Source of the DNA: a virus
Length of the DNA: 30,719 bases
Virus record (IMG/VR): IMGVR_UViG_3300019828_000026
Location: 1 to 30,719 of that record
Strand: one strand, 5' to 3'
The notes beneath the pieces were generated by a model. The model saw nothing but the letters and a program-made list of their open reading frames with translations, was not told where the DNA came from and did not search any database. The translations under genes were made by a program, and so were the position numbers. Of this stretch, positions 1 to 8,785 are shown one piece after another; position 1 is the stretch's first letter, and each line of letters opens with the position of its first letter.

Positions 1-408
1 GCTCATCCAACTACAACGTCTGTATTTAGTTTTCCTATGAAAGCTCCTAAGGGAGCAATCACTCGTAATGATATGACAGCTATAGAACAGTTAGAGAACT
101 GGTTAATATATCAACGTCATTGGTGTGAACATAAACCTTCCGTTACTATATCAGTTAAAGATAATGAATGGTTAGAGGTAGGGGCATGGGTATGGAAGTA
201 CTTTGATGAGATAAGTGGTATTAGTTTCTTACCTTACAGTGATCACAGTTATGTACAAGCACCATACCAAGACTGTACTAAAGAAGAGTATGAGGCTCTT
301 AAGAAAACAACTCCACAGAACATTGATTGGAGTACATTCTTAGAGGAAGATGATAACACTGAAGGTGCACAAACATTAGCGTGTACTGCTGGAGGATGTG
401 AGATATGA
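1..408 (+). CDS. Class II ribonucleotide reductase, C-terminal fragment (5' part outside window)
   Basis: The reading frame is open from the first base, so this is the 3' end of a larger gene cut by the window edge; the ATG at 37 is internal. The class II enzyme reduces ribonucleotides to deoxyribonucleotides using adenosylcobalamin and feeds phage DNA synthesis. The visible 135 residues contain the stretches TSVFSFP, HWCEHKPS, EWLEVGAW, GISFLPYSDH and YVQAPYQD, and end in LACTAGGCEI. The C-terminal pair of cysteines fits the redox tail of the monomeric RTPR-type enzymes that I recall from marine podoviruses. The stop overlaps the next start (ATGA). The active-site cysteine and cobalamin-binding parts lie upstream and cannot be checked. 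Family assignment is from remembered sequence similarity. Confidence 0.85.
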   Translation, partial: AHPTTTSVFSFPMKAPKGAITRNDMTAIEQLENWLIYQRHWCEHKPSVTISVKDNEWLEVGAWVWKYFDEISGISFLPYSDHSYVQAPYQDCTKEEYEALKKTTPQNIDWSTFLEEDDNTEGAQTLACTAGGCEI

Positions 409-512
409 AACTGATTATAGCAGCGGTTATAATAGCAGTAGGTCTTGTTATAGCTGGTAGTTTAATTGATATAGATACGATTGTTAAGATTAATAAGGAG
501 TGTGAAGTATGA
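405..512 (+). CDS. 35-aa single-membrane-segment peptide
   Basis: This small ORF has its ATG overlapping the stop of the reductase gene (ATGA) and its own stop overlapping the next start (ATGA). The product begins MKLIIAAVIIAVGLVIAGSL, a hydrophobic segment of about 18 residues, followed by a short polar tail (DIDTIVKINKECEV). The sequence GGAGGATG just upstream could serve as ribosome binding site, with GGAGG about 9 nt before the start. It is probably an inner-membrane peptide. No function is recognised. Tight coupling on both sides supports a real gene. Confidence 0.6.
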   Translation: MKLIIAAVIIAVGLVIAGSLIDIDTIVKINKECEV

Positions 513-646
513 GATTAACAGTATATCCTATACTAGGAGTACACCTTGGGTTTGAGTTCACCGATGGTGTAGTTAATGGTGAAGCTATTAGTTATATGCT
601 AATAGATTTGTTTATTATTCGTTTACAATTTGCGTGGTATCAATAA
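509..646 (+). CDS. 45-aa hypothetical protein
   Basis: The ORF starts inside the stop of the 35-aa gene (ATGA) and stops inside the start of the next gene (TAATG). AAGGAG lies about 10 nt upstream of the ATG. The product starts MRLTVYPILGVHLGFEF and ends with hydrophobic and aromatic residues (LIDLFIIRLQFAWYQ). I recognise no family. Its place between two coupled genes is the main support. Confidence 0.5.
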   Translation: MRLTVYPILGVHLGFEFTDGVVNGEAISYMLIDLFIIRLQFAWYQ

Positions 647-1038
647 TGAAATTAGCTATTATGGGTAGTAGAAGTATTACAGATGATATTTTTATACTAA
701 AAACAGTAGATAAGCATGTTAAAGAGTTAAATCCGAGCTGTATATTAATTGGTGATGCTAAAGGTATTGATCCTGCAGTAGCCCATTATGCACAGTCTCA
801 TAAGATAGACATCATTAGGTTCCTTCCATATCATTTGTTAGATCCTACATCTAACTTTGATAGTAAGTATTTCTTTGTTCGCACCAAGCAACTTATAAAC
901 AATGCAGATGCTTTACTAGCAATATGGAATACACACAGTAAGGGTACGGAATATGCAATCAAGTATGCTCAGAAGCTAGAGATACCTGTAAAGGTAATTA
1001 AAGTACCTCAAGTTGTTAGTACGTTTGCCTACTCTTAA
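646..1038 (+). CDS. SLOG / YspA-like (DUF2493-type) nucleotide-binding protein
   Basis: The product is 130 aa from the ATG at 646. An upstream in-frame GTG at 634 is less likely because 646 forms the TAATG overlap with the preceding gene, as elsewhere in this genome. Residues 1-10 form a beta strand with a glycine turn (KLAIMGSRS), residues about 38-45 read IGDAKGID, and GTEYAIKYAQK lies near residue 105. This is the Rossmann-like layout of SLOG/YspA proteins, which bind nucleotide-derived ligands and are common small genes in phages. The exact ligand is unknown. The gene is the last of the + strand block and is followed by a hairpin. Confidence 0.65.
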   Translation: MKLAIMGSRSITDDIFILKTVDKHVKELNPSCILIGDAKGIDPAVAHYAQSHKIDIIRFLPYHLLDPTSNFDSKYFFVRTKQLINNADALLAIWNTHSKGTEYAIKYAQKLEIPVKVIKVPQVVSTFAYS

Positions 1039-1055
1039 CTGTCCAAAGGTTGATA

Positions 1056-1077
1056 GGAGGGAACGTCAGTTCCTTCC
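1056..1077 (+). terminator. Hairpin between convergent genes
   Basis: GGAGGGAAC, loop GTCA, then GTTCCTTCC form a 9-bp stem with one G-U pair when read on the + strand; on the - strand that pair becomes an A-C mismatch. It sits 18 bp after the + strand stop and before the end of the - strand block. No clear T-tract follows, so it may be a weak terminator or an RNA 3' end stabiliser rather than a classical intrinsic terminator. Confidence 0.55.
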
Positions 1078-1099
1078 ATTCAATAAGCTAATTATATAT

Positions 1100-1792
1100 T
1101 TAGTCCTTTGCTAGTTTTTCAAATCGTTTAGTCCAACCTTTGCCATGTTCTTTCCAGGTTCTAAACGTAGAGTACTTCTTTAGTAAGGCATCTTTAAAGT
1201 CTTTCTTAGTAAACTTGGCATTAGCCATAGCTTTCTTAGTATTAGGTCCTGCTACACCATCTTCCTTTAATCCTAGTAATCCTTGAACTACTTTAATACC
1301 ATTACTACCACTATTGACTACACTATTAAACACAATTTCTTGTAGGTCTTGAGGTAATATATCTATTCCAAAAGAGGTATAGTAATTTTCTTTATATATA
1401 GCTTTAGCTTCATCTATAGTTAAGGCTTTCATATCTTGAGCAGTAGGTTTTTTTCCTAAAAACTTAGCTAGCACAGGTGCAGAAATTCCATGATTAGTTC
1501 CTATAAAGGCACTGCTAGTGTCCTCATTAAGATAGTTACCAACATCATTTACATCTGTAGAGTAGCCACCTTCATGTTTAAATACAGAAGGAAGCAGAGT
1601 ATTTTCAAAGTAATCTGAAGCAGAAGCGTCAGGAGTAACAACTATCGGAGGTAGTGTTATCTCTGTAGTACTAGCTACCTTTCTTTCTTCACCAGTAAAT
1701 ACTGAGGCATTCTCAGCAATAAAACTAGGAGCTTCTTTATTTTCTATAGTAGAAAAAAGAGGTTGAGAATCTTTTGCAATAAAGCCAATCAT
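1100..1792 (-). CDS. GH108-family lysozyme with peptidoglycan-binding C-terminus
   Basis: The product is 230 aa and probably cleaves peptidoglycan glycan strands. Residues 1-60 look unstructured. The catalytic domain starts near residue 62 and holds HEGGY (Glu74 is the presumed catalytic acid), followed by a degenerate DxGN segment and GTNHGIS at about 98-104. From about residue 150, VFNSVVNSG and GLKEDGVAGPNTKKAM match the peptidoglycan-binding half usually linked to GH108 domains. It is the last gene of the virion block and its ATG overlaps the previous stop (TAATG). No signal peptide is seen. It could be the endolysin released with the holin cassette at about 21.7 kb, or a virion-carried muralytic enzyme used at entry; its position after the internal virion proteins favours the latter without excluding the former. 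Confidence 0.8.
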   Translation of the reverse strand: MIGFIAKDSQPLFSTIENKEAPSFIAENASVFTGEERKVASTTEITLPPIVVTPDASASDYFENTLLPSVFKHEGGYSTDVNDVGNYLNEDTSSAFIGTNHGISAPVLAKFLGKKPTAQDMKALTIDEAKAIYKENYYTSFGIDILPQDLQEIVFNSVVNSGSNGIKVVQGLLGLKEDGVAGPNTKKAMANAKFTKKDFKDALLKKYSTFRTWKEHGKGWTKRFEKLAKD

Positions 1793-3636
1793 TATTTTCT
1801 CTTAGCTATTCCAGAACCATCTACAAATATATCACCAGAATTTAAAAGATCTAGGTCTGCTTGAGAGGTTACTGAAGGATAAAGTAATCTAGGGAAATCT
1901 TCTTGTAATGTTTGTTCAAAAATCTCTGAAGGTTTAACTCCCATGCCTCTAGCTTTATAAGCAATATAATTATTAATACGTTGCTGTGCTGATCTATATG
2001 CTGGGTTACTACTAGTAACAGTACCTAAATTAGGGTTGAAAGTTAACTCAGGTAAGCTAGAATCTTTTACTCTAGCAGCAATAATATCTTTTTTAATTAT
2101 TACTTTATAATTATTTTGTTCTTCTACATACGCCATAGCATAGTCTGGTGCATTCTTAAGCATCCATTCATTTACTACAGGATCTATAATATTAACAGTT
2201 CTAATTAACTCATCAGAAGCAGCCATTCTACCTGGAGCAGTATCCATTTTAGCAGTAACATTCCATATATTATTTAGATGACCTTTAGTTAATGATGGAA
2301 TTTTACCTGTCTTTTCTAAACTTTCTTTTGCAACTCTACTAGTAGCTGGAGCTTCTTTTAAAAACTGCATATTAAAGAGCTCTCCAAAAGTAGGATCATT
2401 AGGATCTAACCTAGTTCCTGTTTCTCCATTTATATCTGTTTTAGTTATTTGATTAACCCAACTACTCATAATACCTATAAGTTCTGATTGATCCTGTTTA
2501 AAATCAGGACTAACACTTTTCATTTTTTCAAGAATCTCTACTTGTTTTCTTTGATATTCCTGCATTTCAGGATCAAGAGTCTGTCTAATTTTTAATTCAT
2601 TAGTAAATTTATCAGTCTCTACTGCTTTTTTTAGATCGTCTACTGTATCTGTACCATTAATTAAGTTAAGACCTCGTTCATATAGAGAATCAATAGACTT
2701 AATATTATCATTATATAAGTTAGTATATTTGTCTGGTCCTAGTAGATCAACCATAGCCCCTAGACTATTCTTTTTAAGTATACGTAAACTATCTAAGGAT
2801 GCACGTTTTTCCTCATTAGTCCCACCTGATGCAGCAATGTTTTCTATCTCTGTCTGATACATTTGTAATGAGGTATTAATCATACCAAAGGCACCACCAG
2901 GACTCTTTAATATCTCTGTACGTAACTCAGCTCTATCCTCTTCAGTAGCAGCATTTAAAGCACCAGTATTCATTTCAAACGAAGCTACCTTACTTGTTTG
3001 ATTTCCTACCTCAGCATATTTTAAAGCAATTTCTTCAGGATCTTGTCCTCTCATAGGAAAACCTTCCTGCTCTAAGAATTTAACTTGACCCTCAGTTACT
3101 TTTGCTTGTGCATCTCCTTGATTTTTTAATATCTCTGTATCAATTTTAATAGTATCCATTAATCCTGTACGCTCATAAACTTTTTGCATAGAGGCTAAGA
3201 TTTTATCTGCATAAGCAGGATTGTTTGATAAGATTTTTTCTGCTTCTATTTGAGTTCTCTTTTGAAATTCGTATGCAGAAATTTGTCCTTGTTCATAACC
3301 AAGTTCTAGCTTTCTATTAGATTCATTTAACATATCTTGCCATACAGGATTCTCTGGTTCTTGTGCTAATCCTTCTACTGCAGTTTGTTTTGCTTGAGTC
3401 CAATAGTTTATTTCAGAAGGACTCTGACTCATATAAGCATCAGATAAGTCTTTAGCTCGTTCCTCAGCTGTCTTAACTACATTCATTTGATCTATTGCTA
3501 TAGCAGTTTTAACTCCTGTATTTAATAAATCAGCAGCTCCTCCCAATTTACTATACTTTCCTGGCATTGCTTGAGGAGTAGCATAGGTTAATCCTGGAGA
3601 GTTCATCTGTATTTTGTCTGTAGTAAATTCACCCAT
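1792..3636 (-). CDS. Putative internal virion protein (614 aa)
   Basis: The product is mostly hydrophilic and predicted helical, rich in Glu, Gln, Lys and Ala, with long heptad-like stretches (for example EERAKDLSDAYMSQ near residue 80 and many E/Q-rich segments to about 380). No enzymatic motif is visible. It lies between a 270-aa protein and the lysozyme, with TAATG-type overlaps at both ends, in the position that podoviruses use for ejectosome proteins comparable to T7 gp15. Function is inferred from order, size and composition, not from sequence identity. Confidence 0.55.
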   Translation of the reverse strand: MGEFTTDKIQMNSPGLTYATPQAMPGKYSKLGGAADLLNTGVKTAIAIDQMNVVKTAEERAKDLSDAYMSQSPSEINYWTQAKQTAVEGLAQEPENPVWQDMLNESNRKLELGYEQGQISAYEFQKRTQIEAEKILSNNPAYADKILASMQKVYERTGLMDTIKIDTEILKNQGDAQAKVTEGQVKFLEQEGFPMRGQDPEEIALKYAEVGNQTSKVASFEMNTGALNAATEEDRAELRTEILKSPGGAFGMINTSLQMYQTEIENIAASGGTNEEKRASLDSLRILKKNSLGAMVDLLGPDKYTNLYNDNIKSIDSLYERGLNLINGTDTVDDLKKAVETDKFTNELKIRQTLDPEMQEYQRKQVEILEKMKSVSPDFKQDQSELIGIMSSWVNQITKTDINGETGTRLDPNDPTFGELFNMQFLKEAPATSRVAKESLEKTGKIPSLTKGHLNNIWNVTAKMDTAPGRMAASDELIRTVNIIDPVVNEWMLKNAPDYAMAYVEEQNNYKVIIKKDIIAARVKDSSLPELTFNPNLGTVTSSNPAYRSAQQRINNYIAYKARGMGVKPSEIFEQTLQEDFPRLLYPSVTSQADLDLLNSGDIFVDGSGIAKRK

Positions 3637-4448
3637 TATTTATTTCCTTGTTGTTGTTCTTGATATTCTTTATTTATTTTTATCATATACTTTGCTCTAT
3701 TCATAGTCTTTTCAGAATCTAAATATTGTCCTTTATTCTTTTGTATTTCTGAAAGTTTTAAAAGTTTATCTACAGTTGTAGGATCATATAGCTCTTGCAT
3801 TACTAAGTCTGCAATCTCTTTATCTGCTAGAGTATTTACTAAAGCTTCATCTTGTCGTTTAATAACAGATTCAAATTCAGCAATAAACTCTAAAGCTTGT
3901 TGTGTATCTACAACAAGACCTTGTTCTTTTAATAAATGTACCCAAGCAACAGTATGATCTTTTAAATCTTGAATAGTAGCTCGTTCTTGATTAGCAACAA
4001 AGAATACCTCAGCTGATTGTTTAGCTAAAGTTTGATATTCTTTTCTACGTTTAGTATCATCGTTAACTATTTCCCAAAGAGTTTGTTGATCTTTAGTTTG
4101 AACACCTAGTAAACCTCTAATAAAAATATCTGATTTAGTACCACCAATACCTAGAGCATGCCCAGTTTTAGTTGATAGATCATCTAAAATTAATTGTTGT
4201 TCAGTTGCATCTAAGTTTCGTATAAAAGGAACATACCTTGAAACAAGAGTAACAGCAACTTTTGCTTTTTCCTCAGAGTCTAGCATTGGATTAAAGTATA
4301 AAGACATAATAGTAGGCAATGTTCCACGAGGACCAAAGACTTTTTCTAATAAACTGATAGTTATTCCTTTATTTACATTACCACCTTGATCACCTAAAAT
4401 TGCATAAACAAAAAGAGCATATACAGTTCCTTTAAATCCCCAAGCCAT
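3636..4448 (-). CDS. Putative internal virion protein with N-terminal hydrophobic segment (270 aa)
   Basis: The N-terminus (FKGTVYALFVYAILGD, residues 5-20) is hydrophobic and could enter a membrane. The rest is helical and charged, ending in a Lys/Glu/Gln-rich tail (NKEYQEQQQGNK). It follows the 1421-aa protein after a 20-bp gap and overlaps the next gene by one base. The setting suggests a virion protein delivered with the DNA. No family is recognised. Confidence 0.5.
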   Translation of the reverse strand: MAWGFKGTVYALFVYAILGDQGGNVNKGITISLLEKVFGPRGTLPTIMSLYFNPMLDSEEKAKVAVTLVSRYVPFIRNLDATEQQLILDDLSTKTGHALGIGGTKSDIFIRGLLGVQTKDQQTLWEIVNDDTKRRKEYQTLAKQSAEVFFVANQERATIQDLKDHTVAWVHLLKEQGLVVDTQQALEFIAEFESVIKRQDEALVNTLADKEIADLVMQELYDPTTVDKLLKLSEIQKNKGQYLDSEKTMNRAKYMIKINKEYQEQQQGNK

Positions 4449-4468
4449 TTCTTTACTGCCATAAGGAC

Positions 4469-7400
4469 TTATTTTTCACCAATCATAAGTCTATCACCTT
4501 CACCCCACTCACCTGTCATTAAATACTCTAAACCATAATCAAGAAGAGCAAACTTATCCCAGGTTTTCATGTTCTTTTCTATATCATCATCTTCAAAGAA
4601 AGCATCATAGATAGTTTCAAGAGCATTTGTGAGCGTTGCAAACATTCCAAATACAGCTGTCCCTGTTAGTCCTGCCCATAGACCTGCAGCAGCCCACGCT
4701 TCTTTTGCAGTACCTATTCTAGCCCTTTCATTTGTTACCATTTCTCTTTGTTTATCTACATAAATAGCAAACTTACCAAGTGCAGCCGTAACAGTAGTTT
4801 TACTATAATTAAATCTAGCATATCGGTGCATAGATCCTGCTAGTTGGTCTGCATTCATAAAGATTTCTGTCATTGCTTCAGTTGTTTTCCAGCTTTTTCC
4901 TGGATTTTTTGCTTGCCAATCATGTACTGATACAATTATTTGAGGTATCCTTGAGAATGCTTCTGAAGCAATATAGACATCACCAGAAAGTTTAGTAGCT
5001 CGTTTTAAAGTATTGGCTGGATTTAACAGGCGATACGTTAGGTCTTTAAGCCCTTCAGGAGATGTATTCCAAGAGGTTTGTCCTTCACCAAGCTCAATCA
5101 TTTTATTAGCAAAGAGAGAAGTCATCATCTCATGGTTTGTTACATCTAAAAACCCTATCTCTTTTGCTTTATAAAGAATAAACATTAATTCTTCTGATGA
5201 TATTTTTTCTTTATATCCAAAAAAACCTTTCTTACTTTCAGGTAAATTAACTAATTCTCCCATTTCCATATACTTATCTAAAGCATCCCATACTGCTTTG
5301 TCTGTTGCTTTCTCTTTAAATCCTAGTCTCATTGCCATCATAAATAAACGAGCGGAATCTCTAAAGTTTTCTGCTACTTTTATAGGATTATATAAAGGTC
5401 CATCTTGACCATAAACAAACAAGTTTGCTAGTGCTGCAGGAGATTGTACTAATAACATATTAAAAGGATTAAGTCTAATACTTAAAAAAGTTATTGCTCT
5501 ATCAAGAGCTCCTTCAATTTCTTTAGATCCTCTTTGTGTTCTTCTTAAAGCTATAATAACTGGATTTGTGTTAATACTTTTTAAGAATCCAGAATTATTT
5601 TCTAGCTTATCTGCAATACCTTTTGCCGTATTAAACACAATGTTAGCTAATACTCTATTAGGAACACCTTGGCGTAGCTCTACAATTTGATCATACAAAG
5701 CTAAGGCTTGATCAAACTCTGCTTGCATTTCTGCTTTTTTCTTAATTTGGTCTCTCGATACAGGAAAAGCATTTGATTTATCTGTACGTACAGAATGTTT
5801 AGGATTAGGAGTTATTGTAACTTTACCTTTAGCTCCAGGTTTTACATATAGTTTTACATACATCTCTTCCATACGAGTTACTGCAAGATCATTAAGATAT
5901 TTTTTACCTGTTGTATGACTCTTAATGAGTGTTGATTTTAATGGTCCATCTGCAGTATCCCAATGTAATAGATTACCACGTAATGATCCAGACATAGCTG
6001 TGTTTGCTTCTGCTTCATAATGCAAACGTACTGTTTGAGCTTGTAAGTCTTTACCTAAGCGTACAATAAAAACATGGTTAGGATACATTTGTTTCATTTT
6101 ATTTAACGACATTGATGAAAACTCTTGTGCATTTTTAAGAGATTCAAAAGTACCAACAACTCTACCATATTGTTCATGAGCTGTAATTAATTCAGACTTA
6201 GCCTCACTAACCTTTTGTGATAAGTTTTGTTCTGATAAATCTACTAGTCCTTCTTTTACAGTACCTATATTAGGAGTATTTCCTTTTGAATCCATAAAGT
6301 TTGAGGTAATACCATTACGTACTACTTTGTAAGGAATAGCTACAATAACATTTGAGTCAGTATTAATTCTTGGTATATGACCAGGTATGTAAGGAATCAC
6401 ATTAGTTTGTAATGGCTGTGGTTTAAATGTATTAGACATCACATAATCAGATTTTACTTCTAATGGAGTATTAGGATCTTCTATTATATGACTTGCTCTA
6501 AAGATTTGTTCTTTAGGCATACCATTTTCAAAGTTAAATACTTTTCCTGTTTCATGCATATGTTGTTTATTTACAGTAATTAGTCTCATTCCCTGGTAAT
6601 CACTATGATATACCATAATATTATAGATATTACCATCAGGACCTACAGCTATAACATTATCTGGAGTTATCATAAAGTTCTCCATTACAGGAAGAACTTG
6701 GGGTACCCCTGTACGAGGATCTTTTAAAATAAACTGTTGATTATATCCAGAACGTGTAAGTACATTATATGCTTCACTACTTTGAAAACGATACATACTA
6801 TTTAAAAACATTCTAAAGTTATGAGCAGCTCTTTGAATACGTAGTTGACGTTCTAATTTCATAGGAGGTAAGACATCTTGAATTAACTCTAATGTAGGAT
6901 AATCCATTTGTAATTGACGAGCAGCATCCAATACTTTATCTAACATGATTTGATCTGTTTTACCTAGTCTAGCTACTACGTTTTTAAGCATAATCTTACG
7001 TTGTTGATCACCATACTGTTGTACTCGTAGCATACTTTGTCTATAATGCTGCTCAACCTCTTTAGGAAATCTACCAATACTCATATTCCAATACGCTGTA
7101 GGACCACCAATACTAGGACTACTTCCTGGTAGTATTCTGATTGTAGCTTTAGGAAAAAATCCTCCTACTATACTATTACTATATAATTCTTCAGGAGTTC
7201 TAGTAAGTTCATTATCAAAGAACTCAGTAAAAGAAGTCTTTTCATTCCATCTAATAATAAAAGAACTAGTAGTATCCCTGTTTAATCGTTCTTCAGGAAT
7301 GATACCATCTTTATATACCTCAATAGGTTGGAATGAGCCATCTCTGTCTAGTACCTCATGAATTTCTAATGATTGTTCAGGTAGTAATTCTTTAGCTTTC

Positions 7401-8734
7401 CTAGTATTTAATATCTTAGCTTTAATAGCATTGTATACTCTCATAACTTCTTGAGGACTCTTAAAGTTTTCTACAATACTTTTTCTATAAGCAACTCCAT
7501 AATTAAAGCCAGTACCTGTACCTTGTAATATATCTAAAGAAGGTGCTTGAACTACTGGATAATCTTTTATTATTTGTTCATTAAGTTCTAATGTTTTAAA
7601 TATATATTCTCTTTTTAAAGCTACATGAGGATCAGCAGGGTCAAGTAATGCCATCATATCTTCAGCTTTTTTAGCTCTGGCTATTTGAGCAATGTAAGTT
7701 GCATCAGGAACTGGTCCTATGTTATTAGCTTTATATACATTATCTACAGGATCATACATCTTAAGGAGTAGTTGCTCAGGATTAAGACCTACCTTAGGAA
7801 GTGTATCAGGATTTCTTAGGATCTCTGTCCACATTTCTATACCTGCGGTAGGATTAGCAATATTAGTTGTAACTAAAGGAGTGTTAACTTTTGGATTACC
7901 TTCTGCAGGCATTACTTTTTGAATATCTTTATATCTTTTAGCATTAAAACTTTCATATGAACTACGATTAATCCTTGCTTCATAGTTTGCTTTAGACTCT
8001 TCAGGTAACTGAAGATTAGTTACATGAGCTATTTCATGTTCTACAATAAACTGTACATACTCTTCAGGAGTATTAATTACAATCTCAAACTCACCAAATG
8101 CTTCAAAGTCTTCTATTTGTTTTTGTTGTTCAGGTATAGCTGGATTTCTCCATGTTACTATACCATCTACAATGAATGCTCTAGCAGGTACTTTTGGAAA
8201 TGTTTTTTTAATTAATTCTGCATCTACAGTAATTTCTAGTGTTTCTTTATTAAACTGTGCCTTTACTGGATTACCCTTTAGACTAACACGACCAGTAGGG
8301 TTATAGTTAATAGGAACTACTATACCAGCAGAGGTTATAGTACTTGTAGGTAGTGTTATGTTTTCTAATGCAGGATCTACTACACTCTTAACTTCTTTTT
8401 CAAATCTAAAAGGTTTCTTTTTAGGCTGTCTTATTTTGTGAATAGCATAAGGTAAAGCAAATAATAATACAGTTTCTAGCATTAATGCTGTTTTACCAGG
8501 ATCCTTACTAGACTTTGCTGCTGCATCTATAGCTTCTCCTAGTAGATCAAAAGGCATTTTAGCTATTGAATTGGCTTGTACATCCATTCCTAATTGTCTT
8601 AAAGACCAATCTAATCCTTCTGCAATTTCTTTGGTTAATGCAGTTTTTCGTTGCTCCTGCACACCTTCTCTTATCTCAGTAAAAGTCCTTTTTCTATTTT
8701 CAATTAATTGTTTACCTGCCTCGTCTGAAGACAC
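4469..8734 (-). CDS. Giant internal virion protein with HExxH metalloprotease motif (1421 aa, GTG start)
   Basis: This is the largest gene of the window. By size and place it corresponds to the long ejectosome proteins of podoviruses (compare T7 gp16). Residues 231-240 read VEHEIAHVTN, an HExxH zinc-protease motif (His233, Glu234, His237), with acidic residues downstream (PEESKANYEARI) that could supply the third ligand. The C-terminal 100 residues hold alanine/glycine-rich hydrophobic stretches (AWAAAGLWAGL, GTAVFGMFATL) and an acidic patch (FFEDDDIEKN). The start is a GTG preceded by AAAGGA 8-10 nt upstream. Both lie in a recent duplication: the first residues MSSDEAGKQ repeat the C-terminus of the preceding ORF, so this ORF and the 297-aa ORF were probably once one reading frame of about 1.7 thousand residues. 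The protease function is inference from the motif. Confidence 0.7.
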   Translation of the reverse strand: MSSDEAGKQLIENRKRTFTEIREGVQEQRKTALTKEIAEGLDWSLRQLGMDVQANSIAKMPFDLLGEAIDAAAKSSKDPGKTALMLETVLLFALPYAIHKIRQPKKKPFRFEKEVKSVVDPALENITLPTSTITSAGIVVPINYNPTGRVSLKGNPVKAQFNKETLEITVDAELIKKTFPKVPARAFIVDGIVTWRNPAIPEQQKQIEDFEAFGEFEIVINTPEEYVQFIVEHEIAHVTNLQLPEESKANYEARINRSSYESFNAKRYKDIQKVMPAEGNPKVNTPLVTTNIANPTAGIEMWTEILRNPDTLPKVGLNPEQLLLKMYDPVDNVYKANNIGPVPDATYIAQIARAKKAEDMMALLDPADPHVALKREYIFKTLELNEQIIKDYPVVQAPSLDILQGTGTGFNYGVAYRKSIVENFKSPQEVMRVYNAIKAKILNTRKAKELLPEQSLEIHEVLDRDGSFQPIEVYKDGIIPEERLNRDTTSSFIIRWNEKTSFTEFFDNELTRTPEELYSNSIVGGFFPKATIRILPGSSPSIGGPTAYWNMSIGRFPKEVEQHYRQSMLRVQQYGDQQRKIMLKNVVARLGKTDQIMLDKVLDAARQLQMDYPTLELIQDVLPPMKLERQLRIQRAAHNFRMFLNSMYRFQSSEAYNVLTRSGYNQQFILKDPRTGVPQVLPVMENFMITPDNVIAVGPDGNIYNIMVYHSDYQGMRLITVNKQHMHETGKVFNFENGMPKEQIFRASHIIEDPNTPLEVKSDYVMSNTFKPQPLQTNVIPYIPGHIPRINTDSNVIVAIPYKVVRNGITSNFMDSKGNTPNIGTVKEGLVDLSEQNLSQKVSEAKSELITAHEQYGRVVGTFESLKNAQEFSSMSLNKMKQMYPNHVFIVRLGKDLQAQTVRLHYEAEANTAMSGSLRGNLLHWDTADGPLKSTLIKSHTTGKKYLNDLAVTRMEEMYVKLYVKPGAKGKVTITPNPKHSVRTDKSNAFPVSRDQIKKKAEMQAEFDQALALYDQIVELRQGVPNRVLANIVFNTAKGIADKLENNSGFLKSINTNPVIIALRRTQRGSKEIEGALDRAITFLSIRLNPFNMLLVQSPAALANLFVYGQDGPLYNPIKVAENFRDSARLFMMAMRLGFKEKATDKAVWDALDKYMEMGELVNLPESKKGFFGYKEKISSEELMFILYKAKEIGFLDVTNHEMMTSLFANKMIELGEGQTSWNTSPEGLKDLTYRLLNPANTLKRATKLSGDVYIASEAFSRIPQIIVSVHDWQAKNPGKSWKTTEAMTEIFMNADQLAGSMHRYARFNYSKTTVTAALGKFAIYVDKQREMVTNERARIGTAKEAWAAAGLWAGLTGTAVFGMFATLTNALETIYDAFFEDDDIEKNMKTWDKFALLDYGLEYLMTGEWGEGDRLMIGEK

Positions 8735-8785
8735 AGGAAAAGTCCTTTTTCTATTTTCATTGTTTACCTGCCTCGTCTGAAGACA
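8681..8785. repeat. Imperfect tandem duplication (53 bp and 48 bp copies)
   Basis: A 53-bp unit at 8681-8733 recurs as 48 bp at 8738-8785, with a 4-bp spacer. The copies are identical except that the second lacks 5 bp (ATTAA on the + strand). In the - strand reading this deletion puts TGA right after MSSDEAGKQ and ends the upstream ORF. Confidence 0.95.
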
